In this document: positions 41,626-55,709 of the stretch, in pieces
How the letters are laid out: each line of letters opens with the position of its first letter
Position numbering within the stretch: position 1 is the stretch's first letter
Assembly: GCF_051622035.1 (NCBI RefSeq)
Contig: NC_135356.1
Span: forward strand, 16,451,793 to 16,515,792
Reading direction: 5' to 3'
Source: Arctopsyche grandis
Lineage: Eukaryota; Arthropoda; Insecta; Trichoptera; Hydropsychidae
DNA: 64,000 nucleotides
The notes under the pieces: generated by a model
What the model saw: the letters and a program-made list of their open reading frames with translations, nothing else
Database searches by the model: none
Told to the model about the DNA's origin: nothing
Translations under genes and position numbers: made by a program

Positions 41626-42020
41626 TTTGTGGCAACATTTTTAGGGGCTGAGAGCAATTCTATGCATACTACTTCAATGTAGATAAAGTAATAATTAGTT
41701 TTAAAAAAGAATACGGTGTACGGCCCTGTTTTTCAATGAGTGAGGATAGCGCACGTGCACTACAGATGTTCGGACTTTGTCGAACTAATACTACCACACA
41801 ATTTCACTAGTAGGGCCTATTTCAAAGAGATCCTACTGCTACAGAGCTTAACAAACAACTGAGGAAAACAGCCGACATCTCCATTTGGACGGAGATTTGT
41901 GGCAACATTTTTGGAAGCTGAGAGCGCTTCTATACATTATACTTCAATGATTATATTATTATAATGTTAATATGTACAGCGTTATAGGAAAAATAGCTCA
42001 AACACCTATTTTTAATTCTT
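41626..42020. repeat. 395-bp P-associated repeat (copy B)
   Basis: Copy of 2251-2645. Confidence 0.8.
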
Positions 42021-42037
42021 TTGTTAATTATCTTTAA

Positions 42038-42488
42038 TTAATTTTGGAATACATCAGATGATGGATAACATAGTCCACCCAAATTGCGCAAATTAATGAG
42101 CTTGTGAAACCACATTTCTTCTGTTGCTAACAGACTTGCAATACAGTCTTCACATTTAATTTTTTTCATTAATAATCGAACTACACACCCCGAGATGTAA
42201 CCGATAATTTGGCGACTATTATCTGACAACATTTGCGAAACTAATTCATAAGTCAAAAATTTTGAAGTTGTTTCGCTATATCCTATTTCAACAATATTTT
42301 CATCAATTTCATCCTCAAAACGATATTTTGAAGACGTTTGATTGATTTGTTGAATAGCTGATGTACAATTTAGTATAGTAATATTTTCAAGAGGTATGCA
42401 GTTTCCATTAAATGAAGATCTTAGTATTAGGTGGTTTAGTAGCTTCTTGTATATTGATTTAAACTGTCGGCAATTGGGGTTATTATTA
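42038..42488 (-). pseudogene. P-type transposase C-terminal part (remnant 2, copy B)
   Basis: Copy of 2663-3113; same breaks. Confidence 0.75.
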
Positions 42489-43345
42489 TGTAGGCGGGGT
42501 ACAATGTGTTGACCGTATCCCGGCCTAACGAAACACTGTTGTGCTAGTTTTATAAAGTTTTATTGTTTGCCTATGGTTGTACAAAGGTATGGTATTTGTG
42601 GGCAAAAGTATGTCGTTCAGCGGTCTCTGGATATGGTAGAGTGTCGCTGGCTCGGCATTCAGCTATGTTCAGAAGGTCTCTGGATGCGGCAGTGTGTTGC
42701 TGGCTCGTTGTTCGGCTATGTTCGGAAGGTCTCTGGATACGGCAGTGTGTTGCTGGCTCGTCCGGCTGGTTGATCTTCCAAGTCCGCGTAGTGTAGTGGT
42801 GGCTGGTCAGGAGCTGTATGTTGACTGGTCTGCTGCTGTGTGTCGACGCTTGCTGCTGTGGGTCGACTGGCGTTGTTTGGGTTGTACCTCCTTTTATAGT
42901 GTTTCTGGAATCGCCTGACCGATGGTGGTGGTTTGTTGATGCGTAAGAAAGGAATGCACTTTTGTCGAGGCGTAGAATTTTCTGGAACGCTTGATGGAAG
43001 TGGTTATTGATGCGTACGAGCATTTAGTTGTTGATGCGTACGAGGGGAATTTGCTTTCGTCGAGGCGTAGTATTTTCTGGAATGCTTGATGGAAGTGGTC
43101 GTACGAGCATTTAGTTGTTGATGCGTACAAGAGGAATTTGCTTTCGTCGAGGCGTAGTATTTTCTGGAATGCTTGATGGAAGTGGTCGTACGAGCATTTA
43201 GTTGTTGATGCGTACAAGAGGAATTTGCTTTCGTCGAGGCGTAGTATTTTCTGGAATGCTTGATGGAAGTGGTTGTACGAGCATTTAGTTGTTGCGGAAT
43301 ATTCTCGAATGTTTCGATGACGATGACGACGACGAGATTCCTACA
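42489..43345 (-). mobile_element. Solo LTR with 87-bp minisatellite (copy B)
   Basis: Copy of 3114-3970, with the minisatellite at 42931-43287 showing the same number of units. Confidence 0.75.
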
Positions 43346-43601
43346 ATTATATCCTCCATGTGATCTGATGTTTCCGAATAGCAACTCAATGTGATCTTGA
43401 CTTAATTTGTAGGTTGGAATGAATTTTAAACATTTTTCATCCTGAATTATATTATTATACACAGTTTTCAAACTTTGTATATCAACTATGAGTCCCAAAA
43501 ACCCAGTTTTATTTTTAGTTTCGATCAAATTTTTTATCTTTTGAGCTATTTTTACTTCCGTTACTCCATTTATTTTCTTTGTGGTTTTCGTTCTAATGGT
43601 T
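43346..43601 (-). pseudogene. P-type transposase middle part (remnant 2, copy B)
   Basis: Copy of 3971-4226. Confidence 0.75.
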
Positions 43602-43889
43602 CGGACTTTGTTGAACTACTACATACGTATTCTAAGAATTCTACTTCTATGTTATCGACACGTTGCGATGTTTTTAGAGATAATTATAAAATTACTACTA
43701 TGTTTAATGAAATAATATAGATTCTAACCTATGATATGTGATACCATCCATTTTTTTGTTTTTTTGTACACTATTGCCACACAATTTCACTACACAGAGC
43801 GACTTTTTCGAGAAAGTAGAGCCTACTTTAAAGAGAACTTACTGCCACAGAGTTTAGTAAACAACTGACATCTCCGGGCACACGGACTT

Positions 43890-44505
43890 TTTGTGGCAAC
43901 ATTTTTAGGGGCTGAGAGCAATTCTATGCATACTACTTCAATGTAGATAAAGTAATAATTAGTTTTAAAAAAGAATACGGTGTACGGCCCTGTTTTTCAA
44001 TGAGTGAGGATGGCGCACGTGCACTACAGATGTTCGGACTTTGTCGAACTAATACTACCACACAATTTCACTAGTAGGGCCTATTTCAAAGAGATCCTAC
44101 TGCTACAGAGCTTAACAAACAACTGAGGAAAACAGCCGACATCTCCGTTTGGACGGAGATTTGTGGCAACATTTTTGGAAGCTGAGAGCGCTTCTATACA
44201 TTATACTTCAATGATTATATTATTATAATGTTAATATGTACAGCGTTATAGGAAAAATAGCTCAAACACCTATTTTTAATTCTTATAAATGCTCATAATA
44301 CATATAATACATAATATTAATTAAAGACTCTAAAGTCGACCATCCTAAGCAGATTGTGTTTGGGTATTCAACCCTTTTTACTAGATGTTCTATTAATTAT
44401 TCACTCTTGGCTTTCAATAGACTTGACCAATTTGGTGAATTGAATTATGTCCGCCTTTTCACTGAACTGTTTCAATGTCATTGCTCTGCGATAGTAATAT
44501 TCGAT
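43890..44505. repeat. 395-bp repeat plus R repeat (copy B)
   Basis: Copy of 4515-5130. Confidence 0.8.
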
Positions 44506-45266
44506 TGCACCATCGATTGCATTTTTGTAAAATGTTTCTTCAATTACTATATCGACCTTGGGTTTTGGTGTTTGGTGTTATAGTTGGATTTTCTTGATCG
44601 TTACGAACGTTGCTATCGGATTTTTATCTTCGATCAATCCAGTTACTTTGAATCTTTTCTTAATGTTTATATTGGTGTTATTAATAAAGTTTTCTTTGAC
44701 AATTGATATTCCATTGCCGGTAACACAAATGTACTACAAATTTTCGTGCTGCTGATCCGCTCCTGCTCCGTGCAAAAAAAGTGTTTCTCTGCTCCAGATC
44801 TCTGAAAAAAATATTGCGAGAAAACCAATGCTTAAATATTGAATTAAAGGACATTACTCATATAATGTCAAGCTAAATTTGAGAGAATTCTGCTTGTGAG
44901 ATAATAGTTCTTCTACGACTTTTTTCCGTATATTCTCAACATATTGTTGCGTAGGGGGGATAATCCAAATGAAAGGCCAAAGTCGCTTAACAGCATTCAT
45001 TGACTGATTCAGGTCTACGCGCAGTCGCCGCTCGTTCCAGACTAATACTCTGTACCAAGTGTACCTTCTTTTAAAGGGCAAGTTGCTCACTACAGCTTCC
45101 CCGATCCGTTTGTTTATCCATTTTTTAAGAACCTGAGGAGTTTGTACTATCCCATTTAATAACTTAAAAAATGCTTTCCCAGAAATATAATATATTCATA
45201 ATATTATGTTTCAAACGACATTCAATATGGTTCATGATTTAAAAAAAAAATCAGTGCTTCGAACCG

Positions 45267-45578
45267 CTATGTATATAATTCTTTCTTCGCTATGTGGAGT
45301 CTGGGTGAAGTCTCTGAGCTCGTGCTAAACATGATGCTCTGGTGGTTTCTATGCGGTGCATTGCCTTGTGGCACGGCCTGTGGGGTACGTCCTTCCTCGT
45401 TCAGGTATTGATATTGGAAGTTCAGTGATGTCACATCTGCCATTTCTGAGCTGGTTCCCTGCTCGTGGCTGATCTCTTTGGTTTGTCGGTCGATTATCTT
45501 CCTTCCTTTTAAGTCCACCAATATGCCGAAATGTCCCAGGAAATCCACACGTATGATGGGTTTTTTGATGTTCGCCAC
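45267..45578 (-). pseudogene. Gypsy pol remnant (copy B)
   Basis: Copy of 5892-6203, preceded on its left by the LTR-like fragment at about 44944-45135. Confidence 0.6.
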
Positions 45579-47478
45579 TGTGAAATTCCACCGTTACTTA
45601 CGTTGCATTTATCTTATCTATTTACTTATATTCGATATTCCCCCTCGTATTGATCCATTTTGTTGTAACTTGTATTCCTTTAGTCACTTTTCAAATTCCC
45701 ATTCTTAGTATTCCATATATATCACTATTCAAAGCTTTCCTTCTTTGTTTTTAATTTTATATTATCGAAATTATTTTGGTGTCAATGTAATGTAATTTTG
45801 TAATACTGTATGTTTCCGTTTTTTAAAATAAATATATAATTCAGAGTAGGTATATATCTCAAAACTATACATGACTGATATGTCATTAGATGTTCAAAAT
45901 TGTCAAGGGCAAATCATATGACAGAGAGGTATATAATTAATTGGCTTTAAGCCAAAAAGGAAAATGCAACTTATGTACATACTAGGGATTGTTGGTTTTA
46001 AATGTTTGTAACATTCGAAAACCAGCTTTTTACCTCTAAAAATTTTGGTTTTTATCTCGTCTACGAAAATTTGTTTATTAATATTTTATTTAAAATTATG
46101 CCCTTACGTAAATAAACAATAAATATTTTGCAGCTTCCAAAATGCTCAAAAGTTGTTTCATAGAGCAATCTCCCAAAAATTGTTAAACTTGTCTGTTTTA
46201 AATGTTCAATGCTAGAAAATGTAATTTTTTTTAATTATACCTTTATTTGTTATATTATTTTATTACACTTCACCCTACAAAATTACTAGTGAATGTTAAA
46301 TTTGTTTAATTCTTATGTATGTATTTTGTTTTTAGGAAAAAAGTATTTTAAAGCACATTTCTTTTTAAATAATACCATGTTAAACCATCACACCTTTTAT
46401 TATTGATTAATTGTTAGTCCTTCTCAATGTTAATACTGCTACTAATGTTTGTATTTCTTTCTTGTTTTATATGTATTGTATTATTTGTTTTGCTATCGCT
46501 ATTTTTATAAATTATACATGTACATATTAAGCTATGTATGTATAGTGCTTAGTGTGTATTAGAAATGAAATAATGTTATATTTGAAATAAAATTTATTTT
46601 TCCAAATTACAAAGTTATTTGCATTTTTTTCCACAAAATAACAATAGTCGAAAGTATTTTTGATTCATTTGTTAAAAGCATAATGTTGAATGTAATATTC
46701 CAGTGTTAATTTTCTTATATTTTTAGTATTAAAGTAAAATTAATGACACATACTTATATTTAATAGAAAATTACTCCATTAAAAATTGATTTACTGTTTT
46801 GTTTTAATCATAAATCAATATGAAATATTTTGAATATATGACAGCTACTAAAATTATGGCTTAAAATGTGTATCGCCCTATGTATAATACGATACCATAA
46901 TAGGTTTAAAAACATTGGCATTAATATTCAATAAGTTTGCCATTGGTTTCTAACTACCCATATGATATGGAAAGAAATCTGTTACATTTATTAATTTATG
47001 TGTTACGAATATTGTTTGAAATAAATCTTGATGAATATATATCATGGACAGAAATTTAATCTCTAAGCTAACAAATATTAATTTGATATCGTTTCAGGAT
47101 GAAAACCTTTTTAAAGTATTTTATTTTAAGTGCTAACAGTTATAACAAAATCACATTAATTTCAACGGAAAACTGAGTTGCGTAAACCTTTCATAAACCT
47201 TCCCGGCACTTACATATAAGCTTCTTCTTCCAAATGGCTAACGATCGTGATGAAAGCTCTCGTGACATTAATAATTTTACAAAAATTGGGTATCTAATTT
47301 TTCTTCAAATTAACTGAAACTTTATATATTAAAAGACTTCTCCTTAACACTATTTTCACACATACATATACAGAATGTATGTGCACATATTCAAATACAT
47401 TACATATGTATAATCATGATATATGCATGCCCATGTTTATCATATGCATTTGTAGATACATTCATTTCATATAAATTC

Positions 47479-47511
<33 letters not shown>

Positions 47512-47574
47512 CCATACAATTAAATATATCGTATAAGATAATAGGGGAAAATAATATGATTTATTTTGATATTT

Positions 47575-47744
47575 TTAAAAATGATCATCAATTGGCACGA
47601 GATCTATATATTTTGATTTCAGGAAATTATATATTTCATTGAATGTTGGTCTATTTTTGGACTTTCTCTCCCAACAGTTAAGCATTAATTTATAAATAGC
47701 TTTTTTTGGCTGCAGAGATTGATCAGGCTGTAGTAGCTCGTTGA
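47575..47744 (-). CDS. Tyrosine-kinase-like terminal exon (copy B)
   Basis: Copy of 8200-8369 with the same stop and acceptor. If the duplication is real, the region holds two full and two truncated (21793-21840, 61168-61215) copies of this exon. Confidence 0.6.
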
Positions 47745-48746
47745 CTATGGTCAACGGTGATTAAAAGAAAACAAAAATAGCGTGCATATGTACTATACTA
47801 GTAGGCTGCAGCCCCGCAGCCCATGCCGACGACAAAAATAGCATGAATTTGTATTGTACAGGAAGGTCTGCAGCCCCGCAGCTCATATGGACGAGCCGCC
47901 ACTGCTAGTTAGGCACTTAAATCGCAAGTTACCAGGTAGGCTGTTTAATCGCAAGTGCCTTAACAAAGGGCTGGTGGTTGTATATATCAAATCTGTTGGG
48001 TGAAATCAACCAATCAGAGAACAGTGAAACATATGTCTAAATCCGAATATACATATGTAGCTAGAGTTTAACTTTGAAACAAAGTATTTTAATAACAATC
48101 TGGGGGAAGAAGTAATACAACTTAAGTTTTTACATACATATGTATGTTTGAATTACAGAGAAGTCAATAAATCGTAGTCGTAAGACCATGGCAAAGGTTA
48201 AAAGTGGAGTGAAAACAGTATCTAGTAATTTTAGATCTGAAAAGAAACATGCGTTTGCAATAAAGAACGATGTGGGGTTGACAATTATGTACATATCACT
48301 ACTTTAAGATATAGAAAAAAACATTGAGAATTGTAAAGACGTGTGTTTCGAATAGACACATTAAGACAATAATAACTTAAAATCTGGATAGAAACATATG
48401 TACGTTGGCAATAAAGACCTTTGTGGGGTTGACAATTATCATTAGTAGAAAAATAGTTGAGAAAAATGTTGAGATTTGTAAAGACGTGTGTTTAAAATAC
48501 GAGTGGGGTGAGTATTTGGGAGAGCATCCACATTACAATGGTAAGCGAGAAAAAAAATGTTTCAATATCTGGAGGTTCGAAATCCTTTTTTGAATATTAT
48601 TCCTTAGTCGAGTCGTTAGAAAAGTCAAGCTTTAAACCATAAAAATATATGTATGTATATCTTTTTTTAATTTATTTATCGATATTTTGGATAAAAATAT
48701 GGTATGACATTTATGAATGGAAATTTGAAACTATTACAATATACAT

Positions 48747-49310
48747 ACAGTCCCTGATCATAATATTACGCCACCCCGATTGAATCGCGTTCGCGCCCAT
48801 TTGTAACGGTTATAAATAATTCACAATAAGATATTTTGGGCTAGTTTTTTTTGTAAGCTCATCCTTATTTGCTACTCTATTCACCAACAAAAAAATAATT
48901 TAACATTAACCTTCAAAATGTCTTCAAAAATAAAAGTGAAATGATAGAAATGAGTTTGCTCCTGAATTACGTAAAGCATATACGAGCGTTTCTGAGAAGA
49001 TTTTTTATTATTTCGTTAACAACACCGTGATTTTTTCTTTTGCTACAGCTTTATTATATTTTTAGGGTAAGTTGGTGATTAATTTGTAAAAAAATTACTT
49101 TCATTTATGTTTTAAATTGCTCGTGAGTCTTAAATAGATTATTTTTTAGATTAGTCGGAAAGCAATTCTTTTTAAAGAAAGAAATACAAGTATTTATAGC
49201 ATTAATAAAACTGGAATGTTTTATAAACATAAAATCGCGACAATAGAGGGTGTAAGTAATACGGCTGTTTGCAAAATAACGAGACATCTGGAACAAAGTG
49301 GCGAACAAAT
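48747..49310 (+). mobile_element. Tc1-like remnant (copy B)
   Basis: Copy of 9372-9935. Confidence 0.45.
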
Positions 49311-49727
49311 GTAATATATGAATCGAATGAAATTGATTTTAGATAAGAGAAAAAATAATTTTAAATAAATAATAAGTTGAGGAAATTGTATCAAAACTCG
49401 ATATTCTGAACGGAAAGCAAAACGTCAAAGCGTTAACAATGAGTGACGTCACACTTTTCAACCATAGCTCTGTATTTTGAGACCATGTCTTTTTATTTAC
49501 AAGCTTTTTTTAACTCTTTATTCTATTCCATAGCGTGTAAACATTTCGTCAATATACCAAGGTATCTCCTAACTTCCATTGTACTATACCATCAGATCAA
49601 CAACAGAAGAAAAATTTATTATTTTATATGACAGATTTGCTATCTTATAAACGGTAAGCGGACTATTCCGCAAAAGCGATCACGCGCAAGTCGTAGAATT
49701 CAAGATCTTTAATAATATCACTGTAAG

Positions 49728-52700
49728 TTGTGGGTTGAGCGAGCTCGGTGCGGACGTGTGTTTGTGTGTTGTCCCGATAAGTATGTAGAATTTTGTGTTA
49801 AATTGGAGCTAAAGAGGAGGTGCTGGGATGAGTATTTAGCTCTTCTGGCGCCTCGCAAGTTAGTACATATTCAGAATCATTACCTATGCTTGATTTCATA
49901 TATATTTTTTTAAATGGAATTTAAATTTATAATATTTTCATATTTACATAATTACCCACATAATTTCGATCACATTTCTTTTGATAATAATTTATTATTA
50001 ACGTCAATTGATTTATTAATGATAGTATTGATAATGTTTAACGTTGAATTATTTCATATTTAATATTGAGTGTTGAATGGATTATATTTCAATGTTGAAT
50101 TATTTCATAATTGATTATCTAATATTGAGTGTGAATTTTATTTAATGTTGATAATTTAATATATTGGATACTTGTACTCAACGTTAACGTCATTGTTTGG
50201 TACTAATTTCATAAATATTATGATTGTGAATAAAATGTCAATATATGTAAATATATCATAAATGGAAACACACGTCCGTCCGCACGGAGTAATTACTAAG
50301 CTCAGAGCAGAGCTCCATGCAACCGCTCAGGTCCCCAAGTTGCAAATAGGGGAACGACTCTTGTAGTCAACTACCATGGCGACATGGTGGTCCTGGACAA
50401 GGAGCGCTGAGATAAGAGTGGTGATGAGTGAATCCGTGGTAAGTTTCACTCTATAAAATGTCACACAACACTATGACGGTCTCGGGTCAGCGGCGAGTAA
50501 GTGCCGCCGCTTAACAAAAGCACAACCCGGTTTTGAAAGGTACCGTAACACCTTTCATAGAGAAGGAAACTCCATAAAAAAATTCCCTGGCAGTGGGCAG
50601 CAGCTCTGTCAGTACCATCCACGGCGGAAGTATATGCAATATACTAAAACGGCAAAAGATGGAAGATTCAAAGCGACGTGGCAGCCACTCAATCGGTTTG
50701 AATTCTGCGGAGCAGAAGGTTTGGGGAAAACTACTGTGCTCTCATATCCCTAGTATAACCACCATGAAGAGAAAACCTAAAACCACGGCCCCGAGTCTCC
50801 GGCGTCCCTTCAATGGGACAGGGGTGCTAAGAATCCCCGGACTCAAAGTGGTGAACATACGAAAAATTGGTACATGGAACGTTAGGACCATGTATCAAGC
50901 AGGTAAAATTGAAAATCTGCAAATAGAAATGAAAAAAAACCAAATACAGATGCTCGGCATAAGCGAAGCTAGATGGCCTGGAGCAGGAAAAACGATGCAT
51001 TGCAATGGATATACGACTTACTACTCGGGATCGCTTGACGGCACTCATAAGAATGGTGTTGCTGTGATTCTGGAAGACGACATCAGTAAAAGTGTGAGAA
51101 ACTTTATTCCGTTATCTGAACGAGTCATGATGATACAATTAGCAGGAAAACCTATAAATGTTAACATAATACAAGTGTATGCCCCCACTTTTGATAAAGA
51201 AGAAAATGAGATTGAAGAATTTTATCAACAAATCAAAGAATTGATGACATATACGAAAAAACATGATGTTAACATTATAATGGGAGATTTCAACGCCAAA
51301 GTTGGAGACGAAGAAACAATGGGTATAGCTGGTCGCTTCGGACTTGGAGAAAGAAATGAGAGAGGAGACAGACTAGTTCAGTTTTGCCAGGAAGAGCAGT
51401 ATGTTATCTTGAATACTTTCTTTAAGCTACCTAAAAGAAGATTATACACATGGAAATCCCCAATGGACTGTCCTGATAATATTGTGCGAAACCAAATTGA
51501 CTTTATTTTGATAAACAGTAGATTTAAAAATAGTATAAAATCGGTGAAAACCTACCCTGGTGCAGACGTGGCATCCGATCATAATCTACTTTGTGGGAAA
51601 TTGAAGATAAGACTGAAAAAGATTTTAAGAGCATCAAAACCTAAACCAAGATTGGATTTAGAGCTGCTTAAAAATCTTACGATCCACGAACAATTTACAA
51701 AAGATCTCAATAAAAATTTTAAACAAAAATGTATTGAAGAAAATAGTAATGTAAACTTAAAGTGGGAAGGTATGAAATCAGCAATGACCCAATCTGGGAA
51801 AAAGTTTCTTGAAACAAATCAAATAATTAATAAAAAACAACCTTGGATGACGGATGAAATTATACATTTAATGGAAGAACGTAGAAAACACAAACATAAT
51901 AATCCAACACAATATAAAAATATTCACCGCCAAATACAAAGGAAAATTAAAGAAATCAAAGAAAAATGGATGGAAAATAAATGTAACGAAATTGAAAAAT
52001 TACAAGAAAAACACGACGAATTTAACGTACATAAAAAACTAAAAGAAGCAACAGGATCATTCAGAAAAAAAGATTTCATACTCCTTAGGAATAAAGATGG
52101 AAAAATCATTTTAAATATGGATGAGAAGAAATCAGAATGGACCGAGTACACAAAATTGCTCTTTAAAGACAATAGAGAAACCGGAGGGCATATTGAAGAT
52201 CCAGAAACGGGACCATATATATTGAAATCCGAAGTGGAACATGCTATAAAACTAGCAAAGAGTCGGAAAGCTACTGGACCGGATCTGATTCCTGCCGAAT
52301 TTCTCAAGTTATTGGACGACGATAACATAGAAAATCTAACAAAACTCTATAATAAAATATATTTATCAGGCGAAGTACCTAGCGATTGGTTACAATCCAT
52401 ATTTATCCCGTTGCCCAAAAAGAGTAACGCGAGGACGTGTAGCGACTTCAGAATAATTAGCCTAATGAGTCACACATTGAAGATCCTACTAAAGATAATA
52501 CAGGGCAGAATTTACTCACGGTGTGAAGAGGCGATTAGCAGAGAGCAGTTTGGGTTCAGACAAGGCTTGGGTACCCGAGAGGCCCTTTTCTGTATGAAAA
52601 CACTACTCCAAAGATGCAGAGAAGTCCGTAAACCTGTGTACATCTGCTTTATAGACTTTGAAAAGGCCTTTGACCGTGTCCAACACGCTCGCCTGATGGA

Positions 52701-53749
52701 AACATTAAAAAATATTGGCCTGGATGACAGAGATGTCAGATTGCTACGAAATATTTATTGGAATCAGACTGCAGTAGTACGTGTCGATGATCAATTCACT
52801 GATGAGATTCCTATAGAACGGGGCGTCAGGCAAGGATGCATCCTATCACCTACTCTTTTTAACACCTACACCGAATCCATCTTCCACGATGCTCTCCAAG
52901 AGGCGGAGGGCATCAAGGTGGGCGGCGAGACGATCACCAATATAAGATATGCTGATGACACGGCACTAGTCGCTGAAAATTTAGCAGACCTGCAAAGATC
53001 TCTAGACCGTGTACATCAAGAAAGCAATCGAAGAGGTCTGCGCATAAATCTAAAGAAAACAAAATTTATGATAGTAGATAGAATGCAAACAGACACCGGG
53101 AATCTAACCTTGGATGGAGAGGTGATAGAAAGAGTAAAAAGATTCAAATACCTGGGTACCTGGCTGAATGAAGAGATGGACCCAGATGAAGATCTAAAAA
53201 TCCGCATCGAGATGGCTAGAACAGCATTTGTAAAAATGAAGGCGGCCCTTACAAACAAGCATCTCAATCTTCATACGCGGTTGAGATTCGCGAAGAGCTA
53301 CGTCTGGACAGTATTACTACACGGATGTGAGACGTGGACTCTGAAAACCAAGATGATCAGCCGCATTGAAGCTTTTGAGATGTGGGTCTATAGGCGTATG
53401 CTGAAGATTCCGTGGACCAAAAAGATATCAAACGAAGCTGTCCTCGGCATGATGGGGAGAGGCAGGGAACTTGTTTCTGTCATCAAGCGGAGAAAGATGG
53501 AGTACCTCGGACACATGATACGGGGTCCAAAATACGAATTTCTCCGTTTGATAACCATGGGGAAAATAGAAGGAAAAAAATGGATTGGCAGGAAAAAGTT
53601 ATCTTGGCTTCGAAACATGCGCATGTGGACCGATATGAGCGCCGAAGAGCTGTTCCGAGCCGCTGAAGACCGATGCGGATATATTCAAATAATTGACGAG
53701 GTGGTCGCCAACGTCCGGATGCGGACAAGGCATTAACAAGAAGAAGAAG
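49728..53749 (+). mobile_element. RTE-type element (copy B)
   Basis: Copy of 10353-14374 in the same site, with the same 3' (AAG)n end. Confidence 0.8.
50659..53736 (+). CDS. Endonuclease-reverse transcriptase (copy B)
   Basis: Same protein as 11284-14361 with no amino-acid difference. The endonuclease and reverse transcriptase motifs, including YADD, are intact. The two copies arose with the 39-kb repetition and not from separate transpositions, because the flanks are identical. Confidence 0.85.
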   Translation: MEDSKRRGSHSIGLNSAEQKVWGKLLCSHIPSITTMKRKPKTTAPSLRRPFNGTGVLRIPGLKVVNIRKIGTWNVRTMYQAGKIENLQIEMKKNQIQMLGISEARWPGAGKTMHCNGYTTYYSGSLDGTHKNGVAVILEDDISKSVRNFIPLSERVMMIQLAGKPINVNIIQVYAPTFDKEENEIEEFYQQIKELMTYTKKHDVNIIMGDFNAKVGDEETMGIAGRFGLGERNERGDRLVQFCQEEQYVILNTFFKLPKRRLYTWKSPMDCPDNIVRNQIDFILINSRFKNSIKSVKTYPGADVASDHNLLCGKLKIRLKKILRASKPKPRLDLELLKNLTIHEQFTKDLNKNFKQKCIEENSNVNLKWEGMKSAMTQSGKKFLETNQIINKKQPWMTDEIIHLMEERRKHKHNNPTQYKNIHRQIQRKIKEIKEKWMENKCNEIEKLQEKHDEFNVHKKLKEATGSFRKKDFILLRNKDGKIILNMDEKKSEWTEYTKLLFKDNRETGGHIEDPETGPYILKSEVEHAIKLAKSRKATGPDLIPAEFLKLLDDDNIENLTKLYNKIYLSGEVPSDWLQSIFIPLPKKSNARTCSDFRIISLMSHTLKILLKIIQGRIYSRCEEAISREQFGFRQGLGTREALFCMKTLLQRCREVRKPVYICFIDFEKAFDRVQHARLMETLKNIGLDDRDVRLLRNIYWNQTAVVRVDDQFTDEIPIERGVRQGCILSPTLFNTYTESIFHDALQEAEGIKVGGETITNIRYADDTALVAENLADLQRSLDRVHQESNRRGLRINLKKTKFMIVDRMQTDTGNLTLDGEVIERVKRFKYLGTWLNEEMDPDEDLKIRIEMARTAFVKMKAALTNKHLNLHTRLRFAKSYVWTVLLHGCETWTLKTKMISRIEAFEMWVYRRMLKIPWTKKISNEAVLGMMGRGRELVSVIKRRKMEYLGHMIRGPKYEFLRLITMGKIEGKKWIGRKKLSWLRNMRMWTDMSAEELFRAAEDRCGYIQIIDEVVANVRMRTRH

Positions 53750-53873
53750 CTTGGCTGTCCATAACATGACGTTGACAATTACTTTTATCGTCTAAAAAAT
53801 ATAAATTTCCATTAATATAAAATACTAGCTGTACTACCCGGCTTCGCTCAGTGTTTATAATATAAAAATTTTT

Positions 53874-54216
53874 TGCCTTCTAGGGCTTCGCCCTCGGCGC
53901 CCCCCTGAGCCTTTGCCTTCTAGGGCTTCGCCCCTCCACGCCCCCATGAGCAATTGCCGTTTAGGGCTTCGCCCCCCTTAGATGATGCCTTTTAGGGCTT
54001 CGCCCCTCCGCGCCCCCATGTTTAAATGCCGTCTAGGGCTTCGCCCCCATGATCAGTTGCCTTTTAGGGCTTCGCCCCCATGATCAGTTGCCTTTTAGGG
54101 CTTCGCCCCTCCACGCTCCCATGATTAAATGCCGTCTAGGGCTTCGCCCCCCTTAGTTAATGCCTTTTAGGGCTTCGCCCCTCCGCGCCCCCAAGTTTAA
54201 TTGCCGTTTAGGGCTT
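53874..54216 (+). repeat. Hairpin minisatellite array, 10 units (copy B)
   Basis: Copy of 14499-14841 with the same unit number and order. Confidence 0.9.
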
Positions 54217-54282
54217 CAATTAATCTTGATTTTTTTTTTACAGATTACACGTTGCAGTTCCTTATAGGACACTTTATTGTAT

Positions 54283-54646
54283 TGTTGCGTAGGGGTGGGT
54301 GGAGGATCCAAGTAAAAGGCCAACAGTCGTTTCACAGCATTTATTGATGATTCAGGAGATACACGTATTGCCAGTGTTCAGTCCAGAATGACATGATATC
54401 GCCTACGTACCGCCTTATAAAGGGTAGATCTCTCAGGGCGCCTAATCTGTTTACCTGTTGTATAGTCACGTATTCGGATACGTATTTCCACGACATTGGG
54501 TCTTCCCGTACCGATTCTGAGAAATAACTAATAACGGTCATTGTTTAGCCTAAATGCACTTAGAGTCTAGATATAATCTTTGGAAGTAAGTGCATGTACC
54601 TAGTTAATCCGATAACAGATATCCGTTGGTCTAAGTGCAATTCGCT
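54283..54646 (-). mobile_element. 364-bp LTR-like insertion (copy B)
   Basis: Copy of 14908-15271; carries the 15106/54481 T/C difference. Confidence 0.45.
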
Positions 54647-55050
54647 CATAATTTAACTTTAACATGAAATGTATCTTATGGAGCGGTTCAAATACATAAA
54701 AAAAAAAAAAAAATACCTGTGAGAACATCGACAATATTGGCTACTATATTATAATTGTATGATACATGTACTTTCAAATAAATTTTAAAATATATACCTA
54801 AATCTAAATTACAGGGACAAAATTAAAAATAAAAACCTTTTATGCACAGTAAATACAATGATTTATTATGTTTTCAACACATTATACATAAACATATTCT
54901 TGAATACATATTTATTTATTTTATTCTAAACAGACCATTGTGGCATAACAGGAATTCCTAAAGAGCCACAATGGTCAAAAAATATAACCAAAAAAAAACA
55001 AAATAACAATTAAACATAAATTAATACATAACGAAAATAATATACTCATC

Positions 55051-55231
55051 AATTACATGAAATATAAAAAAAATGCCGTTCAACAACATTCAGTGAATCA
55101 TTGGGATACTCCTCGGTGCCTCCACATACATACACTAATCCGTCAAAAACTGCAGCCGTCGAGCCTGATCGCTTATATTTCATCGGGAGCAATTCAGTTC
55201 GTAGCTTTGAGATAAGATCCATGCACCAGAC
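55051..55231 (-). pseudogene. Kelch-repeat exon fragment (copy B)
   Basis: Copy of 15676-15856; same frame and same loss of similarity after VERHF. Confidence 0.6.
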
Positions 55232-55709
55232 CTATATTTTCATGTTTCGTACATATATAAAACATTGCTAATTGTTGAATATGAGTAAATTGAGTAATTG
55301 TTGAATATGAGAAGTGAAAAATATGGAATAGTACAAGTGATATTGTTTTGAGTTGCTGACTATCACCGATTTAATTACCAATGTAATGATAAGTAAGTAA
55401 TATGCATGTACAATAGAACCACGATTATCCGTTATCAACACATTATACATAAACATATTCTTGAATACATATTATTTGGTTTGATTTTTAAATGCTTTTT
55501 ATTATTACGAAATTATGTTCACAATACATCTTATATGTACATATTTTAATAGCTACTGATCTACTGATCATTTTCTATTTTACAATTTTATTTTATTTGG
55601 TTAGTAATCATAGTATTATATTATTCTAATGTTAATGCACAGCATAATAGGAGAAAGAGCTCAAAAGCCTATTTACAATTGAATATATATTATAATATAT
55701 AGATGACAT